A stretch of 38,834 nucleotides of DNA, from assembly GCA_020435335.1 (NCBI GenBank), contig JAGQZT010000115.1:1-38834 (forward strand), in the 5' to 3' direction. Source of the DNA: Flavobacteriales bacterium (lineage in GTDB: Bacteria; Bacteroidota; Bacteroidia; Flavobacteriales_E; Vicingaceae). Both the position numbers and the translations under genes were made by a program. Numbering within the stretch: position 1 is the first letter of the stretch; every line of letters begins with the position of its first letter. The notes beneath the pieces were generated by a model that worked only from the letters and a program-made list of their open reading frames with translations, had not been told where the DNA came from and did no database searches. Positions 23,779 through 33,208 of the stretch are shown one piece after another.

Positions 23779-26700
23779 ATGAAACGCCTGACCGTTATCC
23801 TATTGATCCTGCTGGTTCCCGTGGCTTTGACAAAAGCCGGAAATACCGGCATCCGTTTTACCCCCAACCTTGGCCAATGGGAGGAGCCCTTCCTGTTTAA
23901 AGCCAATCTGGGCAATGGTGCCCTGTTCGTGGAGAAACACAACTTCACTTACAATTTCTACAATTCGAACGAATACCATTTTCACAATTTCAAACTCGCG
24001 GATCACGCCGAGAAATTACGTTTCCATGCCTTTAAGGTGCATTTCCGGAATGCCAATCCGAACCCGGCCATCGAAAACAAAGATGCATTCAGTGATTACA
24101 CCAACTTTTACCTGGGAAAAGATCCCAATCGCTGGAAAAGTTTTGTCCGGTCCTATCAAACCGTTTTCTACCAGAACCTGTATCCGTTCATCGACCTGGC
24201 GCTATACAGCCTGGGCGACCAATTGAAATACGACGTAATCGTAAACCCGGGAGGAAATCCCAAATCGGTTCAACTGGAATATGAAGGACTGGATGAGTTG
24301 TACATCGACGCTGAAGGTAACCTGCACATCAAAACTTCCGTGAATGAGATCATCGAACAGAAACCTTACGCTTACCAAACCATTGATGGGCAAAAGGTTG
24401 AAGTCCCTTGTAAATTTGTCCTGAATGGTAGCACACTTTCGTTTAAACTGCTCAAATCTTATAAAAAGAACCTGCCGCTTGTTATTGATCCGGTACTGGT
24501 CTTTGCCAGCTATTCGGGCTCGTTTGCCGATAATTTCGGCATGACCGCCACCTATGGCTACGACGGAAGTTTGTTTGCCGGCGGAACGGCCTTTAACGTA
24601 GGTTATCCGACCACTGTCGGTGCTTTTGACACGAGTTTCAACGGTTCTCCGGCTTCGGGAATTACCGACGTTGTGATTACCCGCTACGACTCAACCGGTT
24701 CCAACCTCACCTATTCTACCTACATCGGTGGAGCTCAGGCCGAAACGGTTCATAGTTTGATTGCCAACGAAAGCAACGAGCTGTTTTTGTACGGAGTAAC
24801 CAGTTCGCTCGATTTTCCCGTTACTTCCAATGCCTACGATACGACCTTCAACGGCGGCGTATTTTCCAATTTCCCGAACAACGGAACCACCTTCAACAAC
24901 GGAACCGATATTTACGTAGCCAAGTTCAATGCCAACGGAACCGTACTGATGGGTTGTACCTACATCGGCGGATCCAACAACGACGGGATCAACCATAAAT
25001 TTACACTAACCGGTAACGCTGCTCTGGATTACGATTCGCTGATGAACAACTACGGTGATCAGTACCGCGGAGAAATTATGCTCGACCGGGACGGTGATTG
25101 CTACATCGCTTCATCAACCAAATCAAATGATTTTCCGGCTGTAAACGGATTTGACAATACACTCGACGGGCATCAGGACGCCGTAGTCTTTAAATTCAGC
25201 AGCGACCTGAGCAACCTGATCTGGAGTAACTACCTCGGCGGAAGCAGTGCCGATGCCGGGTTCTCTTTAAAAGTAGATACCAACAAAAATGTTTATGTCT
25301 GCGGTGGAACCGGATCTGCTGATTTTCCGTTCACTCCGGGTGTGATCAACACCAATCACCAGGGCGGGAAAGCAGACGGTTACATCACCAAGATCGATAG
25401 CAGCGGATCGAGCATTCTGGCATCCACTTTCATTGGAACCAACAACTACGATCAATGTTATTTTGTTGAGATTGACCGGTTTGGAAGTATCTATGCGGTA
25501 GGTCAAACCAAAGGGGTCTTCCCGATCATCAACGCCGTATATTCCAATCCGGGAAGCGGTCAGTTCATTATGCGCATGAACAACAACCTGACAACCATAG
25601 ATTATTCCACCCTCTTCGGAAACGGTAACATCAATACGCAATTCTCTCCCTCCGCCTTTCTGGTCGACCGATGTGAGAACGTATACGTAAGCGGCTGGGG
25701 CGGAAACATCCTGAACGGAACGGCCATGACCAACATGCCAACCACGGCGAATGCACCGCAACCCAACTCCGGCGACGGATTCAATTTCTACCTCTTTGTT
25801 CTGGAACGCAACGCACAATCCCAATTATTCGGTACGTATTTCGGCGGAAACCAAAGCTCCGAACACGTAGACGGCGGAACCAGCCGGTTCGATAAGAACG
25901 GGATCGTGTATCAGTCCGTATGCGCAGGATGCTGGAACAACGACGACTTCCCCACCACACCCGGAGCCTGGTCGCAAGTAAACAACAGCACCGGATGCAA
26001 CAACGGCATCTTTAAGTTCGATTTCGAAATCATCCCCAAAGCACAATTCAGCGTAGATAATTTTCAGGGATGCGCACCGTTAACGGTAACCTTCACCAAT
26101 TCGAGCGGCTCCAGCGACAGTTACCTGTGGGATTTCGGCGGTGGCGACACCACGTCCCAGATTTTCAATCCGGTAAAAACATATACTAACCCCGGAACAT
26201 ACAACGTAACCCTGCTGATCACCGATTCCATCTGCAACACCGTAGATACGGCTTTCCAAACCATCGTAGTAGCTCCCCCGATTACCGTTTTCGGCGGCGA
26301 TACCATCGGCACCTGTGACACCACTACCCTTTCGGTAAATACCACCGGAAACCCGAGTTTCTTCATCTGGTCATCCAACAACCAGTTTACCGACACCCTG
26401 AACAGCAGCTTAACGGACTCCTCACTTTTCGTGACAGTCGGAGATACAACCTGGTTCTACGTTATGGCAAGCAACGGGCCGTGTTCAGCCATCGACAGCT
26501 TCCGGGTAGATTGGCTCGGTTTTGATATTCAGGCGAATGATGCCGCCATTTGTTCAGGAGAACAAGTTCAGATCACCACATCCACCAATTCTCCGACATC
26601 ACTAACCTATAGCTGGACTCCCTCCGCTTCTATCGTGAGTGGCGGCACGACCGGCACACCGACAGTGAATCCGGCCGTAACAACCACCTATACCGTTACC

Positions 26701-27297
26701 GCCCAGAACGCTAACGGCTGCTTCGCCTCGGATACGGCCCAGGTGATCGTCTCCGGATTTAACGCCAATAACATCAATTTGTGGGCCGACAACGACTCCA
26801 TCTACGGCAGCGGCGGAACCTACCTGCACGTAACTCCGGGTTCCGGATTTACCTACGTTTGGGTCCCTCCTTTCAATCTGGACAACCCGACTTCTCCGAA
26901 CCCATATTTTACCCCGACCTTCCCTTCCACGACTACCTTTACCCTAACCATGACGGAAGACGGAAGCGGATGCAGCTATTCCCGAACCATTACCATCTAT
27001 GCCTTCGATGTAGTTTGCGGCGAGCCTGACATCTTCATTCCGAATGCCTTTACACCAAACAACGACAATGAAAACGATGTGCTGTACGTGCGCGGCAGAA
27101 ATGTAGGCGACATGGTACTTAAGATTTATAACCGCTGGGGAGAACTCGTATTCGAAACACAACAACAACGAAATGGCTGGGATGGAACTTTTAAGGGAGA
27201 ACTGGTCGATCCCGGCGTATTTGTGTACTACCTGACCGTTACCTGTGTAGACGGACAGGAATACTTTAAAAAAGGAAACATCACCGTTATTCGATAA
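23779..27297 (+). CDS. Large T9SS-secreted surface protein with SBBP, PKD and CHU_C-type domains
   Basis: The 1172-residue protein has a signal peptide (MKRLTVILLILLVPVALTKA) and an N-terminal DUF7948-like domain (NLGQWEEPFLFKANLGNGAL). A long region (~240-750) of SBBP-type beta-propeller repeats follows, with recurring STYIGG/NYLGGSSAD and DFP motifs. Next come a PKD domain (~755-835; GCAPLTVTFTNSS, YLWDFGGG, PGTYNVTLLI) and Ig-like segments (~850-1080). The C-terminal ~85 residues (FIPNAFTPNNDNENDVL, YNRWGELVFE, GWDGTFKG, GVFVYYLTV) are the gliding-motility-associated CHU_C, type B sorting domain. It is therefore exported by the type IX system to the cell surface, probably as an adhesin. 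The next gene, porP/sprF, overlaps its stop by one base. Confidence 0.92.
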   Translation: MKRLTVILLILLVPVALTKAGNTGIRFTPNLGQWEEPFLFKANLGNGALFVEKHNFTYNFYNSNEYHFHNFKLADHAEKLRFHAFKVHFRNANPNPAIENKDAFSDYTNFYLGKDPNRWKSFVRSYQTVFYQNLYPFIDLALYSLGDQLKYDVIVNPGGNPKSVQLEYEGLDELYIDAEGNLHIKTSVNEIIEQKPYAYQTIDGQKVEVPCKFVLNGSTLSFKLLKSYKKNLPLVIDPVLVFASYSGSFADNFGMTATYGYDGSLFAGGTAFNVGYPTTVGAFDTSFNGSPASGITDVVITRYDSTGSNLTYSTYIGGAQAETVHSLIANESNELFLYGVTSSLDFPVTSNAYDTTFNGGVFSNFPNNGTTFNNGTDIYVAKFNANGTVLMGCTYIGGSNNDGINHKFTLTGNAALDYDSLMNNYGDQYRGEIMLDRDGDCYIASSTKSNDFPAVNGFDNTLDGHQDAVVFKFSSDLSNLIWSNYLGGSSADAGFSLKVDTNKNVYVCGGTGSADFPFTPGVINTNHQGGKADGYITKIDSSGSSILASTFIGTNNYDQCYFVEIDRFGSIYAVGQTKGVFPIINAVYSNPGSGQFIMRMNNNLTTIDYSTLFGNGNINTQFSPSAFLVDRCENVYVSGWGGNILNGTAMTNMPTTANAPQPNSGDGFNFYLFVLERNAQSQLFGTYFGGNQSSEHVDGGTSRFDKNGIVYQSVCAGCWNNDDFPTTPGAWSQVNNSTGCNNGIFKFDFEIIPKAQFSVDNFQGCAPLTVTFTNSSGSSDSYLWDFGGGDTTSQIFNPVKTYTNPGTYNVTLLITDSICNTVDTAFQTIVVAPPITVFGGDTIGTCDTTTLSVNTTGNPSFFIWSSNNQFTDTLNSSLTDSSLFVTVGDTTWFYVMASNGPCSAIDSFRVDWLGFDIQANDAAICSGEQVQITTSTNSPTSLTYSWTPSASIVSGGTTGTPTVNPAVTTTYTVTAQNANGCFASDTAQVIVSGFNANNINLWADNDSIYGSGGTYLHVTPGSGFTYVWVPPFNLDNPTSPNPYFTPTFPSTTTFTLTMTEDGSGCSYSRTITIYAFDVVCGEPDIFIPNAFTPNNDNENDVLYVRGRNVGDMVLKIYNRWGELVFETQQQRNGWDGTFKGELVDPGVFVYYLTVTCVDGQEYFKKGNITVIR

Positions 27298-28298
27298 TGA
27301 GGAAAAGGATAGCAAATATAATTCTCCTTTCAGGGTTTATTTTCCTAGCTTCCGGTCTGTTCGGACAAGATATCCATTTTTCTCAGTTTTACAACTCCCC
27401 CCTCAACCTGAATCCGGGTATGATCGGGGTCTTTAACGGCGACTTTCGTTTTGTTGCCAATCAGCGAACACAGTGGAGTTCGGTAACAACACCTTATTCC
27501 ACATTCGGGATCAGTGCCGACGCCAACAGCTTGTTCGGTTCTCCTTTCGGGGCAGGACTTTCCGTATACAACGACAAAGCCGGTGATTCGGAATTCGGAA
27601 CCCTGCAAATCGCCCTCGGTGCATCCTACCGCCTTCAACTGGATAGCACACAAAGCCTGATTTTCAGCGCCCAACCCGCTTTTACTCAACGTAGCATCAA
27701 TTACACCAAACTGCAATTCGACAATCAGTACAACGGATTCTACTACGACGAAAACTTAGGGAACGGGGAGACTTTTCAAAATAACGGAGGCACCTACTTC
27801 AACCTGCATGGAGGATTGAGCTGGAACAAGAAAATTGCCCAGCGCAAGGAGGTCTCTGCCGGATTTGCCCTGCATAACATCCTTAAACCGGAACAAACCT
27901 TTTTCAACGCCAACATCCCTTTACATCAACGGATCACGCTTCATGCTGGCGGATTATTTGCCGTGAGCGACAAAGTGGATGTTCTTCCGGCCATTCAGTT
28001 CCAGAAACAGCACAATTACAAGGAGATCATTTTCGGAGGGCAAGGGAAATACCACCTGAACAATGGCAATTACAAGGCCCTTTACGGAGGAATCTGGTAC
28101 CGGAATGCCGATGCCACCTATTTTTCGGTAGGCATGGATTACGCCGATTTTCACTTTGGAATCAGCTACGACCTCAATTTATCTTCACTGGAAGTTGCCA
28201 GTAACCACCGGGGCGGATTCGAATTCGCCATCATCTACATCATTTCCAGGTACAAACCCGACATTAAACGATATAAAGCTTGCCCGGATTATATATGA
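27297..28298 (+). CDS. PorP/SprF family type IX secretion outer-membrane protein
   Basis: The 333 residues include a signal peptide (cut near GLFGQ) and the family start DIHFSQFYNSPLNLNPGMIG, followed by a predicted beta-barrel (FRFVANQRTQW, GAGLSVYNDKAGD, LGASYRLQL). PorP/SprF proteins work with CHU_C-bearing cargo, as SprF does with SprB, so pairing with the upstream protein is expected. The start overlaps the upstream stop by one base, and ATGA links it to the next gene. Confidence 0.92.
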   Translation: MRKRIANIILLSGFIFLASGLFGQDIHFSQFYNSPLNLNPGMIGVFNGDFRFVANQRTQWSSVTTPYSTFGISADANSLFGSPFGAGLSVYNDKAGDSEFGTLQIALGASYRLQLDSTQSLIFSAQPAFTQRSINYTKLQFDNQYNGFYYDENLGNGETFQNNGGTYFNLHGGLSWNKKIAQRKEVSAGFALHNILKPEQTFFNANIPLHQRITLHAGGLFAVSDKVDVLPAIQFQKQHNYKEIIFGGQGKYHLNNGNYKALYGGIWYRNADATYFSVGMDYADFHFGISYDLNLSSLEVASNHRGGFEFAIIYIISRYKPDIKRYKACPDYI

Positions 28299-30613
28299 GT
28301 TGGAAAGATGAAAGTGAAACGTTAAACATCGGGAAGTTTCTTAATAACGGTTTATTAAGTAAGCGCTCCGGAAAAACAGGCCTCCTGTTATTCATGTTAC
28401 TGTTTACAGTCAACTATTCCCTGTTTTCCCAAAACCAGAAACAGTTGGTGAAAGTCGGCGACCAGCTCACTGAAGATGGCGATCATTACGGTGCCTCGCT
28501 CTGGTACAAAAAAGCACTCGATCTGGATTCGACTTACATCGACATCGTATACAAGTATGCCGAATCCCTCCGGCAATACAACGATTACAAGAAAGCCGAA
28601 TCCAAGTACTACTACATCTACAAGAAAGACATGGGCAGAAATTACCCGCTTGCCCCTTTCTGGTATGCCATGATGCAAAAATACAATGGCAAATATTCGG
28701 AAGCTAAAAAGTCCTTTAAACGGGCCAAAAGGTTCTTTACCCGCGACCGCAACGGCTACCACTACCAGAAAGTGATGCAGGAGATCAAAGCTTGTGACGT
28801 GGCTCAACAGATCATGCAGGATTCCGTTCCTGTTCACATCAAAAACATGGGCGAATCGATCAACACCTACAGCAGCGAACTCGGAGGTACCTTGCTGGAT
28901 GATTCGACCGTCATCTTCTCTTCGCTTCGGGACGAAAAAATGAAAGAGGATAACGTGGTGATGGACACTTCACTGTACCTGGTTCGCTTGTTTAAAGGCA
29001 GCAAACAGGGCGATGTGTGGATGAGCGATGAGAAGCTGAACGAAAAGATCAACGAACCCAATTACCACATTGCCAACGGCAGCCTGGATCCGGAAGGAAA
29101 GACCTTTTACTACACCAAATGCGACCGGAGCTTTCATTGTAAAATCTATGCCATCGAATACGCCGAAGGTGACTGGGGAATTCCCTACGAAATTAAGGAA
29201 GTAAACATCGATGGCGCTACCACCACCCATCCTTCCATCGCTAAAGTTGAAGGGAAGGACGTGTTGTTCTTTTCATCGGATCGCCCGGGCGGACAAGGCG
29301 GAAAGGACATTTGGTTCTCCCGGAAAAACGACCAGGGAAAATTCATGGCCCCGGCCAATGCCGGCAAGGAGATCAACAGCCTGGAGGATGAGATCACTCC
29401 TTTTTATAACGAGAAAGACACCAACCTCTACTTCAGTTCCAACTGGCATGCGGGTTTAGGCGGTTTCGACATCTTTAAATCCCGAACCGATCTGATCACT
29501 TTCGGAAAGCCTGAAAATATGGGTTTCCCGATCAACACCAGTACCAACGATTTCTATTACAACATCAGAAATAAGACCGCACTGATCACCTCCAACCGCA
29601 AAGGATCACACACCAAAAAAGGAGAAACCTGCTGCAACGACATCTGGGAATATGAAATCCCGGACACAACAGAGATCATTTACACCACGCTGGAGGAACT
29701 GAACCGCTACCTGCCGGTACGTCTCTATTTCCACAACGACTGCCCGAACCCACGAAGTCGTGATACTCTAACCACACTAAATTACATGACCACCTACAAG
29801 GATTACACGAGGCTCTACAACGAATACCGCCGTGAATACAGCAACGGACTGAAGGGAGAAGAAAAAGACGATGCCATGCTCGACATTGAGGATCTGTTCA
29901 GTGAAAACATCGACAAGGGAGCCAAAGACCTGGAACTATTCACTCCGCTCTTGCTGAAAGAGCTGGAGGCCGGCAAAACCGTTACCCTTACCATCAAAGG
30001 CTTTGCGAGTCCCTTATCCAAATCCGACTACAACGTAAACCTGACCCTGAGAAGGGTTTCCAGTCTGATCAACTACCTGAGTGAATATGAGAACGGTAAG
30101 ATACTACCTTACATCAACGGAACCGCCGAAAACGGCGCCAAACTGGCTTTCATTAAGGTTCCTTTCGGGGAATATCAATCCGTAAAAGGGATCAGCGACG
30201 ACCTGGCCGACAAACGGAATTCCGTATATAGTCCCGGAGCTGCTCTGGAACGGAAAATTGAGATTATCGCCATACAGGCCGATGATACGAATCAGGTTGC
30301 TCTGGATGGCAGTGAGCTGGAGAAACTGCCGTTACTGACCTTCCGGGATTCCGTCATTAAAATGACCGTAGGCGAACACGAAAAACAGATCAAGATCATC
30401 AATAACGGTGAGGCTCCGCTTAAAATCTTCTCCGCCACGTTCAGCTGCGACGGTTTTACCATTGATTTACCGGCGAAGGAAATTCCAAGAATGGAACCGC
30501 TCATGCTGAACATGACCTATAATCCGACAGAGGATGTACCGAAAAAGTGTACGGTAGAATTCTTAACGAATACCATTCCCAATAAGATTAAGAAAGAGAT
30601 TTGGATCGAATGA
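28295..30613 (+). CDS. PorE-like envelope protein: TPR, PD40 propeller, OmpA-like domain, C-terminal Ig-like domain
   Basis: The frame opens at TTG 28280, but ATG 28295, in an ATGA overlap with porP/sprF, is preferred. Hydrophobic residues ~28-45 (LLLFMLLFTVNYSLFSQ) act as signal sequence. Domains: TPR repeats (~47-150), a PD40/WD40-like propeller (~190-450; VIFSSLRDE, VLFFSSDRPGGQGGKDIWFS, LYFSSNWHAGLGGFDIF), and an OmpA-like segment (TIKGFASPLSKSDYNVNLTLRRVSSLINYL, ~570-600). A C-terminal DUF1573/ASH-type Ig-like domain follows (~680-772; KIINNGEAPLKIF). PorE-type proteins tie the T9SS to peptidoglycan; here the usual ligand-binding Asp of the OmpA motif is not evident. Confidence 0.85.
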   Translation: MSWKDESETLNIGKFLNNGLLSKRSGKTGLLLFMLLFTVNYSLFSQNQKQLVKVGDQLTEDGDHYGASLWYKKALDLDSTYIDIVYKYAESLRQYNDYKKAESKYYYIYKKDMGRNYPLAPFWYAMMQKYNGKYSEAKKSFKRAKRFFTRDRNGYHYQKVMQEIKACDVAQQIMQDSVPVHIKNMGESINTYSSELGGTLLDDSTVIFSSLRDEKMKEDNVVMDTSLYLVRLFKGSKQGDVWMSDEKLNEKINEPNYHIANGSLDPEGKTFYYTKCDRSFHCKIYAIEYAEGDWGIPYEIKEVNIDGATTTHPSIAKVEGKDVLFFSSDRPGGQGGKDIWFSRKNDQGKFMAPANAGKEINSLEDEITPFYNEKDTNLYFSSNWHAGLGGFDIFKSRTDLITFGKPENMGFPINTSTNDFYYNIRNKTALITSNRKGSHTKKGETCCNDIWEYEIPDTTEIIYTTLEELNRYLPVRLYFHNDCPNPRSRDTLTTLNYMTTYKDYTRLYNEYRREYSNGLKGEEKDDAMLDIEDLFSENIDKGAKDLELFTPLLLKELEAGKTVTLTIKGFASPLSKSDYNVNLTLRRVSSLINYLSEYENGKILPYINGTAENGAKLAFIKVPFGEYQSVKGISDDLADKRNSVYSPGAALERKIEIIAIQADDTNQVALDGSELEKLPLLTFRDSVIKMTVGEHEKQIKIINNGEAPLKIFSATFSCDGFTIDLPAKEIPRMEPLMLNMTYNPTEDVPKKCTVEFLTNTIPNKIKKEIWIE

Positions 30614-30666
30614 TCAAACCAAGATAAATAAGTCCCGTTTCTCTATCTTTAACATTAATTTAGCCT

Positions 30667-31134
30667 ATGAAATTTATTACCTTGTTGACGACCCTGTTCT
30701 GCATTTCAAGTCTAATGCATGCACAGGAACCCATTTTAAGACCCGGTGGAGGTGCTTTAGGCGCAGGAAGCTCACCCTATTCGATCGATCACGCTTTAAA
30801 TGCCTCCGATCAAAGGAGCAACAGCACCTTGACAGATGATTCACAACAGACTTACGAGATATTGGTAGTTACAGGAATGGAAAAAACAACCATCAAACTG
30901 AGCATGGCCACCTATCCTGCTCCGAATTCAGGCATTCTGTACTTAACCATTGCCCAACCTGTTTCTGACCAATTCAGCTATCAACTTGTTCATGATACTG
31001 AACTAATCGAAGAGCAACCGATAGCCACGGCAACCACCGCCATCAACATACAGGAACTTCCTGAGGCAAATTATTTATTAAGAGTCTTAAAAAAAGAAAC
31101 CGTTCAAAAAACATTTCAAATCAACAAGAACTGA
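30667..31134 (+). CDS. Small secreted protein with T9SS type A-like C-terminal domain
   Basis: The 155-residue protein has a signal peptide (MKFITLLTTLFCISSLMHAQ), a short Gly/Ser-rich region and a C-terminal ~75-residue segment. That segment (YPAPNSGILYLTIAQP, ELPEANYLLRVLKKE, KTFQINKN) follows the type A sorting-domain pattern (YPNP-x-SG-x-L ... L-x-G-x-Y ... K). It is probably cargo of the type IX system, though the mature part is tiny. A -7-like TATCTTTA lies at 30644-30651 without a clear -33. Confidence 0.7.
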   Translation: MKFITLLTTLFCISSLMHAQEPILRPGGGALGAGSSPYSIDHALNASDQRSNSTLTDDSQQTYEILVVTGMEKTTIKLSMATYPAPNSGILYLTIAQPVSDQFSYQLVHDTELIEEQPIATATTAINIQELPEANYLLRVLKKETVQKTFQINKN

Positions 31135-31163
31135 GCTACAAGAATGGGATTGGGATTGAATAA

Positions 31164-32072
31164 TCAGTGCTGAATGTTCTCCAGGATTTGATCGCGCACA
31201 CTGCCCACAACGCTGCGCATCTTCTTTTTGTTGATCGGATTGACCGTGTTGCTCAGCTCATAAGCCTGGGTCTTGTCATTGAAACTTACCTCCATGCCTT
31301 CAAAAGCTGTATTCAGCTCCGTAAGCAAACCGTAAACCACAGCCACTTCACTATCAATCTGGTAAGGTTTTAGCAACATCAGGAAATTATCCAGAAACTG
31401 TTTTTGTTGTACGATCATGCTGGTGTATTCTTCGGTCCATTGAAAGGCTACATTCGAGTGAATGGCAAAATAAAAGCCCTCAATGTACGCTCCGGTCAGG
31501 ATCAGCAGCCCTATCCCCTCGTTTTCGGTCTCCGTAATGTATTGATTAGCATCGTTGTACCCCTGCAGAATGATCCGGCTTAACGAATCCCTGTTCTGCA
31601 AATTATCCTGAAAACGTTTACTAAATCCTTCATTCACATAATAAGCAATCGGCAATTCTTCCATAATGGCCTGCACGTCTTTGGCATAATCCATCCCCTT
31701 TTGAGGATGACTGTAAACGGTAACATAGCCCATATCGGCCATATACATACCCAAAGCCAGAGAGAGATCGATATCCGATTTGGAACGAACCATGCCGTGC
31801 GGAAGCAACAACTGGTCGTTATAACTCACCCCCATAAAATTCAATGCCGAAGCGACCTGCACCGGCGTTGGCATGGTAAATAGTTTGGCCTGACCGCTAT
31901 CGATCCCCAATTCCGACGCCAGGTCGATGCTATCAATCGTTGTGGTCGTTTGAGTAAGATCTTCTGTTTGATGTGACTCCTCATCCCCGCAGGAATAGAG
32001 CAAACTCCCCAGAGCAACACACAGGAAAAGCCTTGTAACGGGTAACGTCATGAATAATTTTGGATGCTTCAA
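31164..32072 (-). CDS. Predicted lipoprotein of unknown function
   Basis: The product has a lipoprotein signal ending in the lipobox LLYSC followed by GDEES, then an acidic/Thr linker and an all-alpha-looking domain of ~250 residues (LDLGMYMADMGYVTVYSHP-like helices). No family is confidently recognised. The start is either TTG at 32072 (MKHPKLFMTLPV), directly after the upstream gene's stop, or ATG at 32051 (MTLPVTRLF); both keep the signal. It is co-directional with the T9SS-tailed gene at 32073-33074 and contiguous with it. Confidence 0.75.
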   Translation of the reverse strand: MKHPKLFMTLPVTRLFLCVALGSLLYSCGDEESHQTEDLTQTTTTIDSIDLASELGIDSGQAKLFTMPTPVQVASALNFMGVSYNDQLLLPHGMVRSKSDIDLSLALGMYMADMGYVTVYSHPQKGMDYAKDVQAIMEELPIAYYVNEGFSKRFQDNLQNRDSLSRIILQGYNDANQYITETENEGIGLLILTGAYIEGFYFAIHSNVAFQWTEEYTSMIVQQKQFLDNFLMLLKPYQIDSEVAVVYGLLTELNTAFEGMEVSFNDKTQAYELSNTVNPINKKKMRSVVGSVRDQILENIQH

Positions 32073-33074
32073 TTACTTAACAATTACTTTATTCGACTGG
32101 CTTTTACCGTTGGTAGTTGATTTTACAATGTAGATTCCGGGAGATAGGTTATTATTGGCATTTAAGTGGAAGGAAATATCCTGATCCTTGCTTTTCGGGG
32201 TAATTCTGTTTACAATTTTCTTCCCCATGGTGTCGTAGAGCTCCACATCTACCTGTGAATCAGCCAACGGGCAATCTTTCAGGTCGATGGTGCAGGTTCC
32301 AACGCAGGGGTTCGGGTATACTTTCAGGGTGCAGATCCCGTCATCATTCATATCGTATTGAACGGCAATCAGTTCGGAGTATTCATACTTCCCGTCAAAA
32401 TCGGTTTGTTTCAGACGGTAATAAGACGTTCCGAATTCAGGAGCATCGTCATTAAAATCATATTCTTTCAAGGTATTGCTGTTTCCGCTTCCGGGCACGT
32501 TGCCGAGGGCTTCGAAATCGATTCCGTTCGTGCTTCTCTCTACGGTAAAGAAGTCATTATTCACTTCCGTTTCAGTAACCCACATTAATTTCACCGATGT
32601 ATTATCGATCTCGGCGGTAAACAGGATCAGCTTAACCGGCAATGGTGAACCGAAGATCATCGGACCGAACTGGTCGCCATCCGATTTTTTCCAAACCACG
32701 GTACTGCAAATCTCCAGGAAATTGGCACTTCCTCCTCCACCTGACCCGGAAGCCGTTAATGACCCTCCCGCATTCAGGATGACACCCGAATTACAGGGCA
32801 ATCTCAATTTGGGACCATTTACCGGAAAATCCAGTGTTCCATCTACGACAATAAACATCGGAGAACCGCAACCCGAATAATCTTGCTGCACTTCAATGGT
32901 TATCACATCGCCGGCCAGAATGTAAACGGTATCTCCGCAAGCTGGTGGACCTGCAGGACTCCAGGATGCCGGCGAACCCCAGGCACCTCCCCCGGTTCCG
33001 TTGCTATTATACGTAGCTGAAAAAACAAAATTAACAGCAATACTTAGCAGTATAGTCAGTATTAGTTTTTGCAT
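32073..33074 (-). CDS. Secreted protein with T9SS type A sorting domain
   Basis: The 333-residue protein has a signal peptide (MQKLILTILLSIAVNFVFSA). An N-terminal region, starting SNGTGGGAWGSPASWSP, resembles the right-handed beta domain seen in many Bacteroidota secreted proteins. An FnIII-like module (~150-240; VKLMWVTETEVNNDFFTVER, FGTSYYRLKQTDFDGKYEYS) follows, and then a type A sorting domain (VYPNPCVGTCTIDL, ELYDTMGKKIVN, LSPGIYIVKS, KVIVK). It should be exported by the type IX system. The ligand is unknown. Confidence 0.85.
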   Translation of the reverse strand: MQKLILTILLSIAVNFVFSATYNSNGTGGGAWGSPASWSPAGPPACGDTVYILAGDVITIEVQQDYSGCGSPMFIVVDGTLDFPVNGPKLRLPCNSGVILNAGGSLTASGSGGGGSANFLEICSTVVWKKSDGDQFGPMIFGSPLPVKLILFTAEIDNTSVKLMWVTETEVNNDFFTVERSTNGIDFEALGNVPGSGNSNTLKEYDFNDDAPEFGTSYYRLKQTDFDGKYEYSELIAVQYDMNDDGICTLKVYPNPCVGTCTIDLKDCPLADSQVDVELYDTMGKKIVNRITPKSKDQDISFHLNANNNLSPGIYIVKSTTNGKSQSNKVIVK

Positions 33075-33156
33075 GAATTAGGTTTTTTTATCGACGTAAG
33101 TACGTATTTACACCCACGAAGGTTGTAAATATACTGGAAAAGATTTCTAAAAACAA

Positions 33157-33184
33157 CAAAAGCCCACGATGTCGTGGGCTTTTG
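33157..33184. terminator. Terminator between the M16 pair and the secreted-protein genes
   Basis: A 13-bp inverted repeat CAAAAGCCCACGA/TCGTGGGCTTTTG around TG. The flanking A and T runs allow termination on either strand; its natural role is to end the minus-strand M16 transcript, 24 bp after the stop at 33209. Confidence 0.85.
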
Positions 33185-33208
33185 TGAAATATTTAACGTG
33201 GTGTTTAC

